From Pseudomonas sp. GD03944 (GTDB lineage: Bacteria; Pseudomonadota; Gammaproteobacteria; Pseudomonadales; Pseudomonadaceae): a DNA stretch of 64,000 nucleotides. This document shows, piece by piece, positions 18,691 through 27,053 of this stretch. A model generated the notes under the pieces. That model had not been told where the DNA came from. It ran no database searches and saw nothing but the letters and a program-made list of their open reading frames with translations. Every line of letters starts with the position of its first letter. Position 1 is the first letter of the stretch. The position numbers and the translations under genes are program-made. Location of the stretch: positions 1-64,000 of the forward strand of contig NZ_JAOCAH010000013.1 of the NCBI RefSeq assembly GCF_029839275.1. Reading direction: 5' to 3'.

Positions 18691-19839
18691 TTAGCCCTGG
18701 CCGTTGTCGTGTTCGGCGCTCTGCACCGTCTGGCTGGCTTTGACGTTGCGTGCCGGTACCGCCTTGACCTCGGCGCCGGGCTGGATGAATTGCAGGCCTT
18801 CGGTGATCAGACGGTCGCCTTCGCTCAGGCCCTCGTCGATCAGCCAGGCATTGCCGGCGGTGCGCTCGGCCTTCAGCACGCGCAGCTCGACCTTGTTGTC
18901 GGCGCCGACCACCAGGGCCGTCGGTTCGCCACGCGGGTTGCGGGTCACGCCCTGTTGCGGCGCCAGGATCGCTTTGTCGTTCATGCCGGAGCTGAGCTGG
19001 GCATGCACGAACATGCCGGGCAGCAGCAGGTGATCCGGGTTGGGGAACACGGCGCGCAGGGTCACCGAGCCGGTGCTCTCATCCACCGACACCTCGGAGA
19101 ACTCCAGGGTGCCTTCGTGGCTGTACTGACTGCCGTCTTCGAGGGTCAGCTTGACCGCGGCAGCGTTGTCGCCGACCTTCTGCAGCTTGCCGCTGGCCAG
19201 GTCGCGGCGCAGGCGCAGCAAGTCCTTGGTCGGCTGGGTGACGTCGACGTAGATCGGGTCGAGCTGCTGGATGGTCGCCATCTGGTTGGCCTGGCCGTTG
19301 TTGACCAGCGCCCCTTCGCTGACCGAAGAACGGCCCACGCGGCCGGCGATCGGCGCCAGCACCTTGGTGTAGCGCAGGTTGATGCGCGCCTGCTCCAGGG
19401 CAGCCTCGGCCTGCAGGCGCGCGGCCTGGGCTTCGTCGTAGGCCTGCTTGCTCACGGCCTGGTCGGCGACCAGGTCCTTGTAGCGCTCGGCCAGTGACTT
19501 GGCCGAGGCCAGGGTGGCCTGGGCGCTCTTGTAGGTGGCCTGGTAGACCGACTGATCGATCTGGTACAGCTGCTGCCCGGCCTTGACCTCGGAGCCTTCG
19601 GTGAACAGACGCTTCCGGATGATGCCATCGACCTGCGGACGCACTTCGGCGACGCGGAAGGCAGCGGTGCGCCCCGGCAGTTCAGTGGTCAGGGTGAACG
19701 GCTGTGCCTTCAGCTCCACGACGCCGACTTCGGCGATCTGCGCGGCGGGGGCGGCGGCCTCCTCCTGACAGCCGGTGAGGGTGAGCATGGCCACGGCAAT
19801 CGCCGTCGCCATTGCCACGAAGGCAGGCTTCTTCTGCAT
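18691..19839 (-). CDS. ttgA: RND efflux periplasmic adaptor TtgA/MexA
   Basis: A 382-residue membrane-fusion lipoprotein. The signal sequence ends at lipobox LTGC (Cys24). Barrel-sandwich, alpha-hairpin, lipoyl and beta-barrel regions appear in normal order (VRPQVDGIIRKRLFTEGSEV, then a coiled-coil with QALRYKDL-like heptads, then VAPIAGRVG-like lipoyl half). It bridges TtgB and TtgC in the periplasm. It is the first gene of the operon, transcribed away from ttgR across a 202-base control region. Confidence 0.95.
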   Translation of the reverse strand: MQKKPAFVAMATAIAVAMLTLTGCQEEAAAPAAQIAEVGVVELKAQPFTLTTELPGRTAAFRVAEVRPQVDGIIRKRLFTEGSEVKAGQQLYQIDQSVYQATYKSAQATLASAKSLAERYKDLVADQAVSKQAYDEAQAARLQAEAALEQARINLRYTKVLAPIAGRVGRSSVSEGALVNNGQANQMATIQQLDPIYVDVTQPTKDLLRLRRDLASGKLQKVGDNAAAVKLTLEDGSQYSHEGTLEFSEVSVDESTGSVTLRAVFPNPDHLLLPGMFVHAQLSSGMNDKAILAPQQGVTRNPRGEPTALVVGADNKVELRVLKAERTAGNAWLIDEGLSEGDRLITEGLQFIQPGAEVKAVPARNVKASQTVQSAEHDNGQG

Positions 19840-19923
19840 CTGAGTGAACCTCGTTCAGTACTGTTTGCCCGGGCGGGCATGACCACAGCCAGGAACCATG
19901 GTGGATTGTTTAGTAGGCTAACG

Positions 19924-19956
19924 AATATACTTACGTTCGAGAATGTTTGTAAATGC
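19924..19956. promoter_or_regulatory. TtgR-type operator in the ttgA-ttgR intergenic region
   Basis: Read on the minus strand, the sequence has TTTACAAACA and GTAAGTATA separated by a short spacer (TATACTTAC at 19926-19934 and TGTTTGTAAA at 19944-19953 on the plus strand). This is the same arrangement as the pseudo-palindrome bound by TtgR upstream of ttgABC in P. putida. It lies between the divergent starts of ttgA (19839) and ttgR (20042), so one operator can control both. Binding is inferred from similarity recalled from that literature. Confidence 0.7.
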
Positions 19957-20041
19957 CCAATCCTGCAAACCTCTGTCAAAGAATGTGTCCAGTTGAGGCG
20001 CGCTGTAGCGGGCTTCATCGCCACGAAGGTAGCCATACGCC

Positions 20042-20677
20042 ATGGTCCGACGCACCAAAGAAGAAGCCGAAGAAACGCGCGCGCACATCCTCGATGCGGC
20101 CGAGCACGTGTTCTATGAGAAAGGCGTCTCGCGCAGCTCGCTGGCCGATATCGCCGCCGCAGCCGGCGTGAGCCGTGGCGCCATCTATTGGCACTTCGAC
20201 AATAAGGTGGATATGTTTCAGGCGATGCTCGAACGCCTGCGCCTGCCCCTGGAAGAGCTCGCCCGGGCCAGCGAAAGCGAGGACGAGCCCGACCCGCTGG
20301 GGCGCATGCGCGAGCTGCTGATCAAGGCCCTCAAGCGCACCGAAGACGACCCGCGCAGCCGCCGGATCAGCGAAATCCTCCAGCACAAATGCGAGTACAG
20401 CGACGAGCTGGGCGACCTGCGCCAGCGCATGCAGAGCCTCAGCCTGGAGTGCGACCAGCGCATCGCCAAGGCCCTGCGCAATGCCGTGAGTAAGGACCAA
20501 TTGCCGGCCGACCTGAACTGCGAGCGCGCCGCCGTGTGCCTGCACGCCTACATGGAAGGGCTGCAGGCCAACTGGCTGCTGGTGCCCAGCAGCTTCGCCC
20601 TGGCCGACCAGGCCGAATCCCTGGTCGATGCCCTGTTCGACATGCTGCGCCACAGCCCTGCCCTGCAGCGCGCCTGA
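20042..20677 (+). CDS. ttgR: TetR-family efflux repressor TtgR/EmhR
   Basis: A 211-residue TetR repressor. The N-terminus MVRRTKEEAEETRAHILDAA and the recognition helix region VSRGAIYWHFDNK follow TtgR closely. The ligand-binding half keeps the RASESEDE.DPLG and ILHHKCE-like stretches (here ILQHKCEYSDEL). In P. putida TtgR represses ttgABC and itself, and is released by flavonoids and antibiotics. Its divergent position and the operator between the two transcription units fit this. The start ATG has no strong ribosome site. Confidence 0.93.
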   Translation: MVRRTKEEAEETRAHILDAAEHVFYEKGVSRSSLADIAAAAGVSRGAIYWHFDNKVDMFQAMLERLRLPLEELARASESEDEPDPLGRMRELLIKALKRTEDDPRSRRISEILQHKCEYSDELGDLRQRMQSLSLECDQRIAKALRNAVSKDQLPADLNCERAAVCLHAYMEGLQANWLLVPSSFALADQAESLVDALFDMLRHSPALQRA

Positions 20678-20917
20678 GGCTGAGCCCGCCTCGACGCAAC
20701 GCACATCAGGCCGTCACCGGGGCCGGAAGCCCCCTCATCCGGGGCCCTGCGACGATGCAACGCGGGCAAAAATCCGCCAAACGCCGTCATTTCCCTGTAT
20801 AACGCCGCTCCGCGCGCGCCGGCATGAACGTGGCGCCGTCCTTGCACCGCCGTCCTTGCACAGTCTCACCCAGCCTGCACACAGACAGGTCAACACGAAT
20901 CAAACCCAGGAGCACAC

Positions 20918-21712
20918 ATGAACCGCACCCTCTCTTCCCTGATGCTCGCCAGCGGGCTCCTGGTCGGTGGCCAGGCCGTCGCCGGCGATCTGCTGCAGTG
21001 GCAGAACAACAGCCTCAGCTACCTGTACGGCCACGACTTCAAGATCGACCCGGAAATCCAGCAGACCATCACCTTCGAGCACGCCAGCGGCTGGAGCGTC
21101 GGTGACCTGTTCCTCTTCGTCGACACCATCAAGTACAACACCGACGCCACCAACGGCGCCGGCGACGGCCACACCTTCTACGGCGAGATTTCGCCGCGCC
21201 TGAGCTTCGGCAAGCTGTTCGATACGAAGCTGCAGTTCGGCCCGGTGACCGACGTGCTGCTGGCCATGACCTACGAGTTCGGCGAAGACGACGTCGACGC
21301 CTACCTGATCGGCCCGGGCTTCGACCTGGCCATCCCGGGCTTCGACTATTTCCAGCTCAACACCTACCTGCGCACCCCCGATGGCGACCGCGACGGCAAG
21401 AACGTCTGGCAGATCACCCCGGCGTGGAGCTACACCATCCCGGTGGGCAACTCCGACATCCTGATCGACGGCTTCCTCGACTGGGTCGTGGACAACGACG
21501 ACACCTACCACGCCAACGTGCACTTCGTGCCGCAGGTCAAATACGACCTGGGCAAGGCCATGAACTGGGGCGAGAAGCAGCTGTACGTCGGCTTCGAGTA
21601 CGACTACTGGAGTGACAAGTACGGCATCGACAACGACAGCGTGCTCGGTGACGACGTGCTCGGCGGCACCGACCAGAGCACCGCCAGCCTGCTGGTCAAG
21701 GCGCACTTCTGA
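20918..21712 (+). CDS. Tsx-like nucleoside-specific outer-membrane channel
   Basis: A 264-residue outer-membrane beta-barrel. A signal peptide (about residues 1-22, ending QAVAGD) is followed by aromatic-rich alternating strands and a terminal Phe (VKAHF), as required for barrel assembly. The sequence matches the Channel_Tsx/OmpK family: LLQWQNNSLSYLYG, YDLGKAMNWGEKQLYVGFEY. Tsx proteins let nucleosides and some antibiotics and phages through the outer membrane. CAGGAG precedes the ATG. It appears monocistronic. Confidence 0.88.
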   Translation: MNRTLSSLMLASGLLVGGQAVAGDLLQWQNNSLSYLYGHDFKIDPEIQQTITFEHASGWSVGDLFLFVDTIKYNTDATNGAGDGHTFYGEISPRLSFGKLFDTKLQFGPVTDVLLAMTYEFGEDDVDAYLIGPGFDLAIPGFDYFQLNTYLRTPDGDRDGKNVWQITPAWSYTIPVGNSDILIDGFLDWVVDNDDTYHANVHFVPQVKYDLGKAMNWGEKQLYVGFEYDYWSDKYGIDNDSVLGDDVLGGTDQSTASLLVKAHF

Positions 21713-21720
21713 TCGACCGC

Positions 21721-21745
21721 ACCTCGGCTGCCCGCCAGCCGAGGT
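21721..21745 (+). terminator. stem-loop after the Tsx-like gene
   Basis: A perfect 10-bp stem, ACCTCGGCTG / CAGCCGAGGT, with a 5-base loop lies 8 bases after the stop codon. It is probably a terminator or 3' stabiliser; the T-run is weak. Confidence 0.6.
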
Positions 21746-21839
21746 GCCCCTCCCTGCAACTTTCCGCCAATACCCCCGCCCGCGCCTTTGCGTTTAGATA
21801 GCGGTTCCCTCACCGCCAGACCTCGCACAAGGATGGCCG

Positions 21840-22682
21840 ATGACGCACCGCACCCTGCTGTTGACCGCCCTGGCCATGCTGGCCTTCGCCGGTAACTCCC
21901 TGCTCTGCCGCCTGGCCCTGAAAGACACCGAGATCGACGCCGCCACCTTCACCAGCCTGCGCATCGTCTCCGGCGCCCTGACCCTGTGGCTGCTGTTGCG
22001 CCTGCGCCCCGGCCGCAGTGCCGTCGGCGGCAGCTGGTTCGGCGCGCTGGCGCTGTTCGCCTACGCGGCGGCGTTCTCCTTCGCCTACATCAGCCTCGAT
22101 GCCGGGGCCGGGGCACTGCTGCTGTTCGGCGCGGTGCAGATCAGCATGCTGCTGTGGGGTTTCTACCGGGGCGAGCGCCTGGGCATGGCCGGCAGCGCGG
22201 GCCTGCTGATGGCCTTTGCCGGCCTGCTGGTTCTGCTGTTGCCCGGGGCCAGCGCGCCCGCCATGAGCAGCGCCCTGCTGATGCTGCTGTCCGGCGTGGC
22301 CTGGGGTGCCTACTCGCTGCTCGGCCGTGGCGTGAGCGATCCGCTGGCGGCCACCGCCGGCAATTTCCTGCGGGCCGTCCCGTTCGCCCTTGCCACCAGC
22401 CTCCTCTTGCTCGGCAGCCTCCACTGGGACGGTCCGGGGGTGCTGTACGCCCTGCTCTCCGGCGCCCTGGCCTCGGGCGCCGGCTACGCCATCTGGTACA
22501 CCGCCCTGCGCGGCCTGAAGGCCTTCCAGGCGGCCACGGTGCAACTCAGCGTGCCGATCATCACCGCCCTGGCCGGCAGCCTGCTGCTCAGCGAACCCCT
22601 GACCCTGCGCCTGCTGATCGCCTCGGTGGCCGTGCTCGGCGGCATCGCCCTGGTCCTGGGCAGCCAGCGCCAGCGGAGCTAA
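21840..22682 (+). CDS. DMT-family (EamA) transporter
   Basis: A 280-residue inner-membrane protein with ten predicted helices in two EamA repeats (residues 1-135 and 145-275). The N-terminus is typical: LLTALAMLAFAGNSLLCRLAL. Such proteins export metabolites or amino acids. The substrate is unknown. The ATG overlaps the end of AAGGATGGCCG. The LEA14-like gene begins 53 bases downstream and may be cotranscribed. Confidence 0.85.
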   Translation: MTHRTLLLTALAMLAFAGNSLLCRLALKDTEIDAATFTSLRIVSGALTLWLLLRLRPGRSAVGGSWFGALALFAYAAAFSFAYISLDAGAGALLLFGAVQISMLLWGFYRGERLGMAGSAGLLMAFAGLLVLLLPGASAPAMSSALLMLLSGVAWGAYSLLGRGVSDPLAATAGNFLRAVPFALATSLLLLGSLHWDGPGVLYALLSGALASGAGYAIWYTALRGLKAFQAATVQLSVPIITALAGSLLLSEPLTLRLLIASVAVLGGIALVLGSQRQRS

Positions 22683-22735
22683 ACCGGCGCACCGTGGTCT
22701 TCTATCTGAAGCCATTGCCCGAAGGGAAGCCCACC

Positions 22736-23224
22736 ATGTCCCCCACCTTGCGCGTCCTGCTGTTCGGCCTGCTCACCAGCCTGCTGGTCGGCTGCAGCAC
22801 CCTGAGCGGCCGCGATCCGCTGCACATCGACCTGGTCGGGCTGGAGCCGCTGCCCGGTGAAGGGCTGGAAATGCGCTTCGCGGTGAAGCTGCGCGTGCAG
22901 AACCCCAACGACCGCGCCATCGACTTCGACGGCGTGGCCCTGCAACTGGAAATCAACGACCAGCCGCTGGCCAGCGGCGTCAGCGACCAGCGTGGCCAGG
23001 TGCCGCGCTTCGGTGAGACGGTGATTCGCGTGCCGGTGAGCATCTCCGCCTACTCGGCCATGCGCCAGGCCTGGGGCGTGGCCGGTTACCAGCCGGGGGA
23101 CGGCCTGCCCTACGTGGTCCGCGGCAAGCTGGCCAGTGGCTTTTTCGGCACTACCCGCTTCGTCGATTCCGGCAGCCTGGAATGGCCACAACCCGCACCG
23201 TTGAGCGCACCGCCCACGCGCTGA
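22736..23224 (+). CDS. LEA14-like (WHy domain) lipoprotein
   Basis: A 162-residue lipoprotein with lipobox LLVGC (Cys20). The body resembles the LEA type 2 / WHy beta-sandwich fold: FAVKLRVQNPNDRAIDFDGV with the conserved NPN, then a second beta half. Similar lipoproteins are common in Pseudomonas and have no defined role; a stress or envelope function is often supposed. The start at 22736 is chosen because a proper signal peptide begins there and GAAGGGAAG lies upstream. Confidence 0.82.
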   Translation: MSPTLRVLLFGLLTSLLVGCSTLSGRDPLHIDLVGLEPLPGEGLEMRFAVKLRVQNPNDRAIDFDGVALQLEINDQPLASGVSDQRGQVPRFGETVIRVPVSISAYSAMRQAWGVAGYQPGDGLPYVVRGKLASGFFGTTRFVDSGSLEWPQPAPLSAPPTR

Positions 23225-23270
23225 ACAAAACCCTATACACTATGCGGCTTTTCCAAACCGAGGACTCGCC

Positions 23271-23615
23271 GTGAGCGCGCTGCCACCCTGCCCCCAATGC
23301 AACTCCGAATACACCTACGAAGACGGCACCCAGCTCGTCTGCCCGGAGTGCGCCCACGAATGGTCCGCCACTGACAACGCCGACGCCACGGGCGACAGCG
23401 AAAAGGTCATCAAGGACTCGGTCGGCAACGTGCTGCAGGACGGTGACACCATCACCGTGATCAAGGACCTCAAGGTCAAGGGCTCGTCCCTGGTGGTCAA
23501 GGTCGGCACCAAGGTCAAGGGCATCCGCCTGGTCGACGGCGACCACGACATCGACTGCAAGATCGACGGCATCGGCGCCATGAAGCTCAAGTCCGAGTTC
23601 GTGCGCAAGGTCTGA
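23271..23615 (+). CDS. yjdM: PhnA/YjdM zinc-ribbon protein
   Basis: A 114-residue protein with a GTG start. A zinc ribbon is formed by CPQC at residues 7-10 and CPEC at 24-27, and is followed by the PhnA domain (DSVGNVLQDGDTITVIKDLK, KVKGIRLVDGDHDIDCKIDG). Despite its old name, the family is not required for phosphonate breakdown and its function is unclear. It is followed directly by a strong terminator. Confidence 0.92.
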   Translation: MSALPPCPQCNSEYTYEDGTQLVCPECAHEWSATDNADATGDSEKVIKDSVGNVLQDGDTITVIKDLKVKGSSLVVKVGTKVKGIRLVDGDHDIDCKIDGIGAMKLKSEFVRKV

Positions 23616-23631
23616 TCCGTCGCACCTGAAG

Positions 23632-23656
23632 AGCCCGGCACAGGCCGGGCTTTTTT
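23632..23656 (+). terminator. intrinsic terminator after yjdM
   Basis: Stem AGCCCGGC / GCCGGGCT with an ACAG loop, then TTTTTT, 16 bases after the yjdM stop. Confidence 0.9.
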
Positions 23657-23706
23657 GTGTCCGGCTCATTGCTTCTGCAGATGCGGAGCGTCCGGGTCGG
23701 ATCAAC

Positions 23707-23841
23707 GTGGGAGGGGCTTCAGCCGCGACGCCTCCTCAAAAGCTCGCCGCTGAAGTGCCTCCTACAGGACGGGGCTTCACTGCCATCTGATCGTTCCCAC
23801 GCTCCGCGTGGGAATGCCTCCCGTGACGCTCCGCGTCACCC
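23707..23841. repeat. REP family A pair plus half of a family B element
   Basis: Family A forward copy (GGCTTCAGCCGCG core) at 23707-23728 and its inverted partner (CGCCGCTGAAGTGCC core) at 23744-23765. The first two hairpins of family B follow from 23789: CCCACGC-TCC-GCGTGGG and GTGACGC-TCC-GCGTCAC. The last bases of the repeat contain the stop codon of the arylamine N-acetyltransferase. Confidence 0.9.
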
Positions 23842-24672
23842 ACGGCCCTCGGCCATGACCCGCTCGATGGCCGCACGCAGGTCCGGGTGCTGCGGCACGC
23901 GAATGCCGAACACCTCACGCAGCACCTCCAGCACCTCATCCGCATCGCGCAACTGCACGCGCTGGCTCCGTTCGCCCACGCGGTGAGTGGCGAAGCTGCC
24001 GTTGTGCAGCGTATGGCGCAGCCCATCAGCGGTGCGGGCCACAATCAGCTGCCCGAGAAACGGCGAGTCCGGATGCGTGCACACGTACCAGTTGCCCACC
24101 GTGTAATCGATCTCGGCAGGCGGCTGCAGGTCGAACAGGTACATCGCCCGCCATTCATCGCCCACCCGCGCCTGCAGCCTGTAGCTGCCATCGACCTGGC
24201 TCAGTCGGTAGAGCTCGTGGGGCGTGGCCTGCTCGGCCTCGCTGTCGAGCAGCAGCGGGCCGGTCGGCACCATGCCGCCGAAACCCACGTCGGTGATGTA
24301 GCGCGTACCGCCCAGGGTCACCAGCACCAGCATATGCGTGCGCGCAGGCAACGCCGCCCCCTCCGGCAAGCCCATCACCACCCGCCCAGTCAGCCCGCGC
24401 GCGTCATAGCCCAGCGCCTGCAGCAGCCGCAGGTACAGGCCGTTGAGCTCGAAACAGTAACCGCCACGCCCCTGCTTCAGCAGCTTGTCCTGCACGTCCG
24501 ACGCCTCGACCGACACCGGCAGGTGCAGCAAGGCCGACAACGTCTCGAAAGGAAACGCCGCACAGTGGCGACGCTGCAGTTCACGCAGGGTTTCCAGGGT
24601 CGGCGGCGGGGCCGACGGGTAACCGAGGCGGGCGAGGTAAGTGGGCAGGTCGAGCATGAACGGCTCGCGCAT
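23836..24672 (-). CDS. arylamine N-acetyltransferase
   Basis: A 278-residue NAT-family enzyme that moves an acetyl group from acetyl-CoA to arylamines or hydrazines. The catalytic triad is visible: Cys73 in RGGYCFELNG, His113 in ARTHMLVLV and Asp128 in TDVGFGG. Length fits the family (270-285). The ATG at 24672 is preceded by AAGGAG. The C-terminus (MAEGRG) and its TGA run into the palindromic repeat on the 3' side, so the repeat supplies the stop. Confidence 0.95.
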   Translation of the reverse strand: MREPFMLDLPTYLARLGYPSAPPPTLETLRELQRRHCAAFPFETLSALLHLPVSVEASDVQDKLLKQGRGGYCFELNGLYLRLLQALGYDARGLTGRVVMGLPEGAALPARTHMLVLVTLGGTRYITDVGFGGMVPTGPLLLDSEAEQATPHELYRLSQVDGSYRLQARVGDEWRAMYLFDLQPPAEIDYTVGNWYVCTHPDSPFLGQLIVARTADGLRHTLHNGSFATHRVGERSQRVQLRDADEVLEVLREVFGIRVPQHPDLRAAIERVMAEGRG

Positions 24673-24761
24673 GGCGGGCTCCTTGATCGGGCGGCTTCAA
24701 GTACATGACGATTCAGCCTAGCCGATTGGGACAACCGCCCGACCGAATGCTTGCGCTCGGC

Positions 24762-25532
24762 TCACTGCACCGGCAGGAAGTTGATGAACAGCAGCCCCTG
24801 GGCATAGCTCACACCAATGCGCCGATAGCGCTCGTCCAGCACATTGGTCAGCAGGTCGAGGCGCGCGACGATCTTGCCGAACTCCACGGCAAAGCTCAGG
24901 TTGCGCGCCTCGGCGGTGATCTCGTTGGACAGCAGCAGCGGCTTGCCATCGATGCCCTGGCGGCTGGCGAGCATCCAGGTGGCCTTCTCGATATTACGCG
25001 CCGCGTTGTGCACGAACTGCGGGTCGATCACATCGGTGAGGTAGAACTCGGTGCGGCCGCCGTGGGCGGTCACCAGCATGCTGCCGATGGCGTAGATGAA
25101 GGCGCCGACCCGGTCACCTTCGAAGTCGGGCCCGAGGGCATAACTCAGTGCGGCGACGTCTTCACGTCCGCCCAGATTGGCCAGGGGCTTGCCCGATTCG
25201 ATCGCGGTCTGGACGGCGCGGGCGGCAGCGGTGCGGCTGTCCAGGCCGGTCTTGCGCCACTCGCGCGGGTTGCGCAGGTAGAGCTTGTCCATCAGCCGGT
25301 ACAGCGCGTTGAGGTTGTTGCGCATGGCCAGGGTGGCCAGGCGATCGGAAGGGGTCTGGAACAGCTCGGTGGGCTTCACCGAACTGACGTTACTGATGAA
25401 CGAGGCATTGCTCTGGTGCCGTGCGCACCCGCTGCCGGCCAGCAGCACCAAGGCCCCCAACAGCACCATCAGGCCGCGCCAGACGCGCCGCCTCGAGCCC
25501 CCGCCAGGCTGTTCTCCTACCCCTATCCCCAT
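24762..25532 (-). CDS. putative exported lipoprotein, unknown function
   Basis: A 256-residue protein that I do not assign to a named family. A hydrophobic stretch near residues 20-34 ends in AGSGCARHQSN, a loose lipobox. The rest is helical and soluble, with conserved-looking FELFQTPSDRLATLAMRNNLNALYR-like and RNIEKATWMLASRQGIDGKP segments. The start is uncertain: the ATG at 25532 lacks a ribosome site, and an ATG at 25469 would begin directly at the hydrophobic core. It is divergent from the next gene. Confidence 0.65.
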   Translation of the reverse strand: MGIGVGEQPGGGSRRRVWRGLMVLLGALVLLAGSGCARHQSNASFISNVSSVKPTELFQTPSDRLATLAMRNNLNALYRLMDKLYLRNPREWRKTGLDSRTAAARAVQTAIESGKPLANLGGREDVAALSYALGPDFEGDRVGAFIYAIGSMLVTAHGGRTEFYLTDVIDPQFVHNAARNIEKATWMLASRQGIDGKPLLLSNEITAEARNLSFAVEFGKIVARLDLLTNVLDERYRRIGVSYAQGLLFINFLPVQ

Positions 25533-25711
25533 AGGTGTATCGACCGTCCATTGCGAAACCTGTCCGAACTATAGGCACGAAAACGTACGACATGCACCCC
25601 GAAGCGCGTAGGACGTTTCTGCACCGTGCCGCGGTCCGCAATTGCCCAGGTTCGTCGAACTCTCGGCCACCTCGGCCTTCTAATGCCACTCGACGAAGAA
25701 AGGAGGCCCCA

Positions 25712-26077
25712 ATGAGAACAGCATCCCTTGCCTGCGCCCTTGCGCTCTGCGCGCCCCTGGCGCTGGCCGCCCAGGCCGACAAGGTGGACATCGTCTCGCA
25801 CCTGAATGGCCTGAACATCGTCATCGAGCCGCTGGGCGTTCCCCCGCGTGACAGCAACGCGGTGCAACAATTGGTTGGCGTGCGCGCCGTCAAGGTCCTC
25901 AACCAGACCTCGGAAGCCGCGACCTGCGAATTCCATGTCGAAGCCAAGGACCGCACCAGCACCGACAGCCCGGTCTTCACCGTCGGTCCCAACAGCCAGG
26001 TGATCGAACGCGTACCCGGCGAATACTCCCCCGACAAACCCTACGCCGAACTGACCTGCAAACCGACCAAGCGCTGA
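25712..26077 (+). CDS. small periplasmic protein, unknown function
   Basis: A 121-residue protein with a clear signal peptide (MRTASLACALALCAPLALAAQA, cleaved near residue 20) and a strong AAGGAGG ribosome site. The mature part has two Cys (TCEFHVEAKD and LTCKPTKR) that could form one disulfide, and looks like a small beta-sandwich. I do not recognise a family. It is followed by a repeat cluster. Confidence 0.75.
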   Translation: MRTASLACALALCAPLALAAQADKVDIVSHLNGLNIVIEPLGVPPRDSNAVQQLVGVRAVKVLNQTSEAATCEFHVEAKDRTSTDSPVFTVGPNSQVIERVPGEYSPDKPYAELTCKPTKR

Positions 26078-26129
26078 GGCGCCACGGTTCCTCTGTACAT
26101 GGCGGGATGACCTGATCGCATCGCGACCG

Positions 26130-26382
26130 GAAAAGCCCGCCGCTGAAGCGCCTCCTGCGGCCAGCGCAAGTCTGGCGGTTAGCTGATTAGCTGTGGGAGG
26201 GGCTTCAGCCGCGACGGCTTCCTCTCCGTATCTGCATCTGTCCTCACCGAACACCGTTGCGGCCGCAGGGTGTCCGAGGCTACGCCCCCACGCAGAGCAT
26301 GGGCGCGATCAGTAAGAGCGTGATCGATCGTTCCCACGCTCCGCGTGGGAATGCCTCCCGTGACGCTCTGCGTCACCCACAC
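26130..26382. repeat. REP cluster: family A pair and a rearranged family B element
   Basis: The 462-base gap between 26077 and 26540 holds no gene. It has an inverted family A copy (26135-26157), a forward copy (26193-26214), then a family B element with its halves swapped: the degenerate GGACGC and CCCACGC-AGA-GCATGGG hairpins come first (26257-26311), and the CCCACGC-TCC-GCGTGGG and GTGACGC hairpins second (26324-26376). The remaining bases to 26539 are less GC-rich and show nothing recognisable except the AAGGA ribosome site. Confidence 0.85.
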
Positions 26383-26539
26383 GAGCCCACGCCCTCTCCC
26401 CAAACATAGGCAGTTGGCACCAAATTCAGACCACACTGATACGTTTTCCTGCGTGCCTCCTGATATTGCTATTGAACGCAGGCAACGATGGCCAAGGACA
26501 CGGCCGCTGCTTCATAAACACTCCGCAAGGACCGCGACC

Positions 26540-27040
26540 ATGACTGGAAAACCCGCCGCACGCGTCACCGACCCCACAGCCTGCCCACTCCCTGGCCACG
26601 GAATCACCCCCATTGGCAGTGGCTCACCCAACGTACTTCTCGACAATCTGCCCGCTGCTCGCCAAGGCGACAGGTCGGCATGCGGTAGCCTTCTAACCGG
26701 CAATCTCGTAAGCAACGTGCTCATTAACGGCAAACCCGCCGCAACAATCGATTCAACAGGCAGCCACGGCGATCTCGTGATAGGCGGATCGGCAACTGTG
26801 ATCATCGGCACAAACGTGGTTATCGCCGACATCCCCGTAGTGCCTCCAATCCCGAGTCGATTCAACGAACAGTTCGAGCTGCTGGATGTGGAAGGTGAGC
26901 CCGTCGCAGGTTTCAACTACAAAATCACCACCACCTCAGGAAGGGTCTTTCGCGGCACGACCGACTCAGCGGGATTATCCCGGCGGATACACACGGAAAA
27001 AGTCGAAATGCTCCACATCGAACCCGATGACCGTGTTTGA
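26540..27040 (+). CDS. PAAR-domain protein (T6SS spike tip) with C-terminal extension
   Basis: A 166-residue protein; ATG at 26540 with AAGGA upstream. Residues 4-100 form a PAAR repeat domain (PAARVTDPTACPLPG, INGKPAATIDSTGSHGD, then a run of short beta repeats VIGGSATVIIGTNVVIADIP). PAAR proteins cap the VgrG spike of type VI secretion and carry effectors. Residues 105-166 (FELLDVEGEPVAGFNYKITT onward) look like a transthyretin/prealbumin-like beta domain of the kind that links spike proteins to cargo. Codon use is less GC-rich than the neighbours. The putative effector starts 13 bases after the stop. No other T6SS gene is in the window. Confidence 0.88.
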   Translation: MTGKPAARVTDPTACPLPGHGITPIGSGSPNVLLDNLPAARQGDRSACGSLLTGNLVSNVLINGKPAATIDSTGSHGDLVIGGSATVIIGTNVVIADIPVVPPIPSRFNEQFELLDVEGEPVAGFNYKITTTSGRVFRGTTDSAGLSRRIHTEKVEMLHIEPDDRV

Positions 27041-27053
27041 TGGAGGACAGCAC

